A stretch of 64,000 nucleotides of DNA from Bradyrhizobium sp. AZCC 1610. Its GTDB lineage: Bacteria; Pseudomonadota; Alphaproteobacteria; Rhizobiales; Xanthobacteraceae. Under the pieces are notes generated by a model. That model made no database searches. It saw nothing but the letters and a program-made list of their open reading frames with translations, and was not told where the DNA came from. Of the stretch, positions 60,423 to 64,000 are shown one piece after another (position 1 is the stretch's first letter; every line of letters starts with the position of its first letter). Location of the stretch: positions 62,001-126,000 of the forward strand of contig NZ_JAZHRR010000001.1 of assembly GCF_036924515.1 (NCBI RefSeq). The letters run 5' to 3'. Made by a program: the position numbers and the translations under genes.

Positions 60423-61724
60423 ATGGCGATCGACGATTCCAGCTCTTCCTCCTTCTTTGCACCGTGGCCGGACCGGTTGCGGCATTCGGCCATTATCCTG
60501 CTCGCCGCCGGCCTCGCGCTTTGCGCGCTCGTGCTGTTGGCCGATCTCTCGCCGGCGCGCGCCGTGGCCGTTTTCATCTGTATCGCCGCCGCAGCGCTGG
60601 TGCCGTGGCGGCTGCATCATGCGGCGGCCTCCCGTGACGACGTCCGCGCCGTCAGTCCGGTCGAGTCTGCAGCCGTCAGCGCCGTCGTTGCCGGCATGCC
60701 GGATCCGGCCGTGCTGCTCGACCGCGCCGGGCGCGTCCTCCATCTCAATGCGGCGGCTGCCCAACTCGCGCCCGCGCTGCGCAAGAACGAACTCGCGCAG
60801 TTCGCGCTACGCTCGCCGGAGATCATCACCGCGTTGCGCGAGGCGATCGCAACCACCGAACCGCGTCGGACGACCTATCTCGACCAGGTGCCGGTCGACC
60901 GCTGGATGGAATTGATCATCACGCCGGTGCCGGTGCCGACGCTGTTCGGCGGCACCGAGAAATGCATGCTGATGACCTTCCACGACCAGACGCCGCTGCG
61001 GCGGGTCGAGGAAATGCGCGCCGATTTCGTCGCCAATGCCAGCCACGAACTGCGGACGCCGCTCGCGGCGTTGTCCGGCTTCATCGATACGCTGCAGGGG
61101 CCGGCCAAGGACGACACCAAGGCACGCGAACGCTTCCTCGGCATCATGCATACGCAGGCGACGCGGATGGCGCGGCTGATCGACGATCTGCTGTCGCTGT
61201 CGCGGGTCGAATTATCGGCCCATGTCCGGCCCGACGCTTGCGTCGATATCGTGCCGATCATTCGCCAGGTCGCCGACGGGCTGGAGCCGCTCGCCCGGGA
61301 ACGCCAGGTCGAAATCGAGATCGACCTGCCGACCGCACAGGTCGCGATCGCGGGCGATCGCGAGGAACTGCTGCGGCTGTTCGAGAACCTGATCGAGAAC
61401 GCGCTCAAATACGGCGCGTCCGGCGGACGGGTGATCGTCTCCCTGATCCAGGCGACCTCGGGCGAGGGCGCGCCGGAAATCCGCATCATGGTCCGGGATT
61501 TCGGCCCCGGCATTGCTCCGGAACACCTGCCGCGGCTGACCGAGCGCTTCTACCGGGTCGATGTCGGCGATAGCCGCGCGCAGGGTGGAACCGGGCTCGG
61601 TTTATCCTTGGTGAAACATATTCTTAACCGCCATCGCGGCCGGCTCTTGATCGAAAGCGTGCCCAAAAACGGCGCCGTCTTTACTGCCTGTTTTCCCCAG
61701 GCCAAGCCGCCTTCAGTGCACTAG
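60423..61724 (+). CDS. phoR: Phosphate-regulon sensor histidine kinase PhoR
   Basis: The 433-residue protein has two adjacent membrane helices (IILLAAGLALCALVLLADL, AVAVFICIAAAALVPWRL), a PAS-like domain (VAGMPDPAVLLDRAGRVLHLNAAAAQLAP), HisKA with the H-box FVANASHELRTPLAALSGF and HATPase with NLIENALKYGASGG, VRDFGPGIAPEHLPRL and GGTGLGLSLVKHIL. The short periplasmic loop is typical of PhoR. A Pho box beyond the cassette at 63961 supports the call. ATG 60423 has GAGGAAA upstream; ATGs at 60354 and 60339 are alternatives. Its last 161 bp are repeated at 63773-63933; the C-terminal residues here are QAKPPSVH against QAKAPSTH in the repeat. Confidence 0.9.
   Translation: MAIDDSSSSSFFAPWPDRLRHSAIILLAAGLALCALVLLADLSPARAVAVFICIAAAALVPWRLHHAAASRDDVRAVSPVESAAVSAVVAGMPDPAVLLDRAGRVLHLNAAAAQLAPALRKNELAQFALRSPEIITALREAIATTEPRRTTYLDQVPVDRWMELIITPVPVPTLFGGTEKCMLMTFHDQTPLRRVEEMRADFVANASHELRTPLAALSGFIDTLQGPAKDDTKARERFLGIMHTQATRMARLIDDLLSLSRVELSAHVRPDACVDIVPIIRQVADGLEPLARERQVEIEIDLPTAQVAIAGDREELLRLFENLIENALKYGASGGRVIVSLIQATSGEGAPEIRIMVRDFGPGIAPEHLPRLTERFYRVDVGDSRAQGGTGLGLSLVKHILNRHRGRLLIESVPKNGAVFTACFPQAKPPSVH
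61564..61724 (+). repeat. Copy 1 of the duplicated phoR 3' end
   Basis: It aligns without gaps to 63773-63933. The first 82 bp (61564-61645) are identical; mismatches occur at 61646, 61676, 61679 and 61703 and become frequent in the last 20 bp, where the stop codons also differ (TAG against TGA). Confidence 0.94.
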
Positions 61725-61791
61725 GGGGCGTGCCTCGGTTTGAAATCTGCCCGGCGGAGGGGCGGTCGTCCAATCAGACGGAGGACACGCG

Positions 61792-62031
61792 ATGCAGCTT
61801 CAAGCAACTCTGACTTGCCCCGCCTGCGGACATCAGTCCACCGAGACCATGCCAACGAACGCCTGCCAGTTCTTCTACGACTGCAGCGGCTGCGGGGAGA
61901 GGCTTAAGCCGCTTCCCGGCGATTGCTGCGTCTTCTGCTCCTACGGGGCCGTGCCGTGCCCGCCGATCCAAGAGAACGGTAAGAGCGCTGCTGTAGCTGA
62001 GGCGACCAAAGTTCGCATGTCTTCCTGCTAA
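61792..62031 (+). CDS. GDCCVxC-domain protein
   Basis: The 79-residue protein has CPACGH, CSGCGERLKPLPGDCCVFCSYG and further cysteines, twelve or so in all, with the family-defining GDCCVFC motif. Such proteins are found in metal and mercury resistance gene groups and are thought to bind metal or donate thiols; activity is unproven. It is convergent with the MerR gene, 7 bp apart. A ribosome site GGAGG lies at about 61777. Confidence 0.85.
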   Translation: MQLQATLTCPACGHQSTETMPTNACQFFYDCSGCGERLKPLPGDCCVFCSYGAVPCPPIQENGKSAAVAEATKVRMSSC

Positions 62032-62038
62032 CAGTCCG

Positions 62039-62476
62039 CTACATGGTGGAGATCTGCGATTTGCAGGGGCCGCTTGCGAGGTCATCAAGGATCACGCAGT
62101 CGGGTCCTGGCCCGCCAGCGCAGGAAGAATTGCAGTTCACAACGAATGCAGCAATGCTGCGCTCAAGCGCCTTCAACTCAGCCAGCTTCGCGCGCACGGT
62201 CGCGAGATGCGCTTCCGCCATATTGCGCGCATGCATGCAAGAACTTTGCGGGTCCTGCACTAGCCCGACGAGCGAACGAACTTGTTCGATCGGGAACCCA
62301 AAATCTCGGCAGCGGCGAATGAATGTCAGCCGTTTCACGTCAGCATCGTCATATACGCGCTGACCGCCGGCCTGCCGGTCCGCTGGGCGAAGCAAGCCAA
62401 TCTCTTCGTAGTAACGAATAGTCGGCACGTTAGTCCCCGTCCGCTTTGCAAGGACTCCAATCTTCACTTTCGACAT
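62039..62476 (-). CDS. MerR-family metal-responsive regulator
   Basis: The 145-residue protein has the MerR winged helix (KIGVLAKRTGTNVPTIRYYEEIGLLRPADR...RVYDDADVKRLTFIRRCRDFGF) and a dimer helix. Cys80, Cys115, Cys119 and Cys127 lie close to the positions of Cys82, Cys117 and Cys126, which bind Hg(II) in MerR. The CNSSCAGGPGPDC loop differs from the SoxR cluster motif, so a thiophilic metal is more likely than redox sensing. It is divergent from the MerT-like gene, with a MerR-type promoter between them. ATG 62476 is chosen over ATG 62488. Confidence 0.88.
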   Translation of the reverse strand: MSKVKIGVLAKRTGTNVPTIRYYEEIGLLRPADRQAGGQRVYDDADVKRLTFIRRCRDFGFPIEQVRSLVGLVQDPQSSCMHARNMAEAHLATVRAKLAELKALERSIAAFVVNCNSSCAGGPGPDCVILDDLASGPCKSQISTM

Positions 62477-62502
62477 GCTTGGGCTCACAGCGATTTTTCC
62501 TC

Positions 62503-62533
62503 TTGAACCTCAAGTTACTTGAGGAAGTAACCT
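62503..62533 (+). promoter_or_regulatory. MerR-type promoter with 19-bp spacer
   Basis: TTGAAC (62503-62508) and TAACCT (62528-62533) are separated by 19 bp, the overlong spacer of MerR-regulated promoters. Within it CCTCAAGTTACTTGAGG (62508-62524) is a perfect dyad, one base shorter than the classical SoxR box. Confidence 0.82.
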
Positions 62534-62577
62534 ATGGGCAAGGACCTCGTCAGGGAACCGAGAGGAGACAGCAAGAA

Positions 62578-63297
62578 ATGACTTCAGTTGAAGACCCGCC
62601 GATCGCCTGCACCTTAACCGCTGGTGAATATAAGGATCGATTGGCATCGATCCGTGCCTTGACCTGTGATGCGCTGCGTCGCCACGAGCGCCGGGGCTTG
62701 GTTCTAGACCTTTACTACGCCCCGGAAGCCGCCGAGCGCGTCAGGGAGATGGTTCGCAAAGAGCAAGTGTGTTGCGCATTCCTAACCTTCGATGTCCGGC
62801 CAGCAGCGGAAGAAATCCGCCTTTCGATCACAGCGCCGGAATCGTCGCGCGAAGCTGCCGACACGCTGTTTGAGCAGTTCCTTACGGGAGCGCCAGCCCC
62901 GTCGGCACCCGGGTGCGCAGCACCATCGAATACGACGTCCCTAATTGCCGAGAAGCGGCCCGGCGAGAAAGTCGCCGGATTGGCCGCCGTCACCCTCGCG
63001 ATTGGAGCAGTGGCGTGCGGCGCGTGTTGCGTGCTCCCATTTGCCTTGCCTGCTGTGGCAGTCGCAGGAACAGGGAGCATACTCGCATTCGTGGCCAGCG
63101 CGCACGCTTGGGTGACGGGCTTGACGGTACTCGCTGTTGTCGGCGCGTGGAGTTGGATCGTTTGGCAGTCGGTGCGAACTCGATGCTTACCAGCCGTGTC
63201 GACTCTTTACATGATGGCCGTAGCGACTGTCTTGTTGAGTGTCGCGGTGCTCTGGCCACTTATCGAGCATCAACTTGCCCGCGCGCTGAGGGCATAA
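62578..63297 (+). CDS. MerT-like membrane protein with an extra N-terminal cysteine domain
   Basis: The 239-residue protein has a soluble N-terminal domain (residues 1-105, with CTLTAGEYKDRLASIRAL and the Cys pair 65-66 in KEQVCCAFLTFDV) followed by three or four membrane helices. The first helix includes ACGACCVLPFALPAVAVAGTGS with Cys150-Cys151, which resembles the metal-receiving Cys pair in helix 1 of MerT. A soluble cysteine domain plus a MerT-like channel in one chain suggests capture and import of a thiophilic metal. ATG 62578 follows GAGGAGACAG. It is driven by the MerR-type promoter. MerA is absent from the cassette. Confidence 0.72.
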   Translation: MTSVEDPPIACTLTAGEYKDRLASIRALTCDALRRHERRGLVLDLYYAPEAAERVREMVRKEQVCCAFLTFDVRPAAEEIRLSITAPESSREAADTLFEQFLTGAPAPSAPGCAAPSNTTSLIAEKRPGEKVAGLAAVTLAIGAVACGACCVLPFALPAVAVAGTGSILAFVASAHAWVTGLTVLAVVGAWSWIVWQSVRTRCLPAVSTLYMMAVATVLLSVAVLWPLIEHQLARALRA

Positions 63298-63354
63298 CGA
63301 AGGCTCGGTTCCGGAGCATTGAACTTGGCAGCGGAAGGTGTGAGGCGGTCAGGG

Positions 63355-63678
63355 ATGCAGACGACTGTTGCCTATATTGGGGCCGCCATTGCTGAAATCG
63401 CGGGTTGCTTTGCCTTTTGGGGCTGGTTGCGGCTCGGCAAGCCGGCTTGGTGGCTGATCCCAGGTGTGCTTTCCCTGATCGTGTTCGCGTACCTGCTGAC
63501 GCTGGTCGCAACAGAGGCCGCAGGCAGGGCGTACGCCGCGTATGGCGGCATTTACATCGTTTCATCGCTGCTTTGGCTGTGGAGCGTTGAGGGCGTCCGG
63601 CCGGATCGTTGGGATATGACGGGCGCTGCAATCTGTCTGTTTGGTGCGGCCATCATCTTGGGGGGACCGCGCGGTTGA
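63355..63678 (+). CDS. YnfA-family small membrane protein
   Basis: The 107-residue protein has four helices and the YnfA signature [28 protein letters not shown] ... [43 protein letters not shown]. YnfA is related to small multidrug-resistance transporters. ATG 63355 begins the conserved part; the frame is open back to 63319. It follows the MerT-like gene by 57 bp and probably shares its promoter. Confidence 0.88.
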   Translation: MQTTVAYIGAAIAEIAGCFAFWGWLRLGKPAWWLIPGVLSLIVFAYLLTLVATEAAGRAYAAYGGIYIVSSLLWLWSVEGVRPDRWDMTGAAICLFGAAIILGGPRG

Positions 63679-63772
63679 AGAATGGAAGGGCCCGCACCGT
63701 GGCTCCTGGCAAAGCGCATGTCGCATCTGGCATTAACTGGGAACTTGGGCTCGCGCTCCCGCCAACGGTCCT

Positions 63773-63933
63773 TCGGCGATAGCCGCGCGCAGGGTGGAAC
63801 CGGGCTCGGTTTATCCTTGGTGAAACATATTCTTAACCGCCATCGCGGCCGGCTTTTGATCGAAAGCGTGCCCAAAAACGGCGCAGTGTTTACTGCCTGT
63901 TTTCCCCAGGCGAAGGCCCCGTCCACGCATTGA
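63773..63933 (+). pseudogene. Copy 2 of the phoR 3' end (fragment)
   Basis: It encodes the last 53 residues of a PhoR protein (GDSRAQGGTGLGLSLVKHIL ... QAKAPSTH) and its TGA but has no upstream kinase region. Most differences from copy 1 are silent, as between related strains. It is followed at once by phosphate-regulon control sequence, so it is probably the original end of this chromosome's phoR. Confidence 0.9.
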
Positions 63934-63937
63934 AGTC

Positions 63938-63955
63938 AAGCGATTTCAATCGCTT
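63938..63955 (+). terminator. Perfect hairpin after the phoR fragment
   Basis: AAGCGATT-TC-AATCGCTT is a perfect 8-bp stem with a 2-nt loop, 5 bp past the TGA. It may terminate phoR transcription or be part of the next promoter. Confidence 0.5.
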
Positions 63956-63960
63956 AGATA

Positions 63961-63977
63961 TGTCATCCAACTGTCAT
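63961..63977 (+). promoter_or_regulatory. Pho box
   Basis: TGTCAT-CCAA-CTGTCAT gives two CTGTCAT-type repeats at 11-bp spacing, the PhoB recognition pattern. It implies a PhoB-controlled gene, most likely pstS or another pst gene, just beyond the right edge. Confidence 0.8.
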
Positions 63978-64000
63978 CTAACCTTCGTAAAAGCTCTATC

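Larger units (their letters stand above)
61725..63772. other. Metal-response cassette inserted behind phoR
   Basis: This 2,048-bp segment holds a GDCCVxC protein, a MerR regulator, a MerT-like protein and a YnfA-family protein, bounded by the two copies of the phoR 3' end. It has no integrase or transposase and no terminal inverted repeats. It separates phoR from the Pho-box promoter of the next phosphate gene. Confidence 0.8.

Noticed and set aside
62248..62476. SoxR identity for the MerR regulator, suggested by the SoxR-like dyad
   Set aside because: The cysteine spacing does not fit the SoxR 2Fe-2S motif and instead lines up with metal-binding MerR cysteines.

Overview
The window looks like the chromosome of a Bradyrhizobium-type alphaproteobacterium (Nitrobacteraceae, Rhizobiales). 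This rests on high GC, long antisense shadow frames, many short palindromic repeats between genes, aerobic benzoyl-CoA (box) genes, a P450 that closely resembles CYP199A of Rhodopseudomonas, and several solute-binding proteins of the aromatic-acid type. No rRNA, tRNA or CRISPR was seen.

Layout. 1-1346 (minus): the start of a periplasmic redoxin, a CcdA-type protein and a small secreted protein. 1524-7347 (minus): an ECF sigma factor, then a signalling operon made of a TRAP-receptor-like fragment, a HAMP sensor kinase, a receiver-kinase hybrid and an OmpR-type regulator. 7553-9929: an orphan UgpB-like binding protein and an APH-like kinase. 9935-20385: a nitrogen-scavenging module with an NtrC box, a sigma-54 promoter, a dipeptide-type ABC transporter, atzG-atzE-atzH, a GntR regulator and a convergent allophanate hydrolase (atzF). 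20526-31654: phenylpropanoid and aromatic acid genes (feruloyl-CoA synthetase, three MarR regulators, two binding proteins, CYP199A-like P450 with its ferredoxin, and a tannase-family esterase). 31661-34486: NDH-2 and an ECF sigma factor with a SnoaL-like tail. 34738-39478: a complete Liv-type ABC transporter. 39602-43422: a glutamine-synthetase-like ligase, a Rieske oxygenase and a divergent IclR regulator with a PcaU-like operator. 44785-55002: a benzoate cluster (boxR, benzoate-CoA ligase, hydrolase, DUF309, boxC, boxB) split by a 2.3-kb IS1595-family element carrying passenger genes. 55158-59046: SDR, polysaccharide deacetylase, OmpA-like protein. 59333-64000: UPF0104 membrane protein, phoR, a small MerR/metal cassette, a repeated phoR 3' end, and a Pho box leading out of the window.

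The theme is uptake and oxidation of plant-derived aromatic acids: several import systems feed CoA ligases and oxygenases, each under a local MarR, IclR or BoxR regulator with a visible operator. The most unusual structure is a pair of small cargo insertions, one behind fcs and one behind phoR. In each case the last part of the host gene is present twice, once intact before the cargo and once as a fragment after it. The two copies are identical at their 5' side and diverge toward the stop codon, which is the geometry of integration into a gene end with restoration of that end. Neither insertion carries a recognisable integrase.
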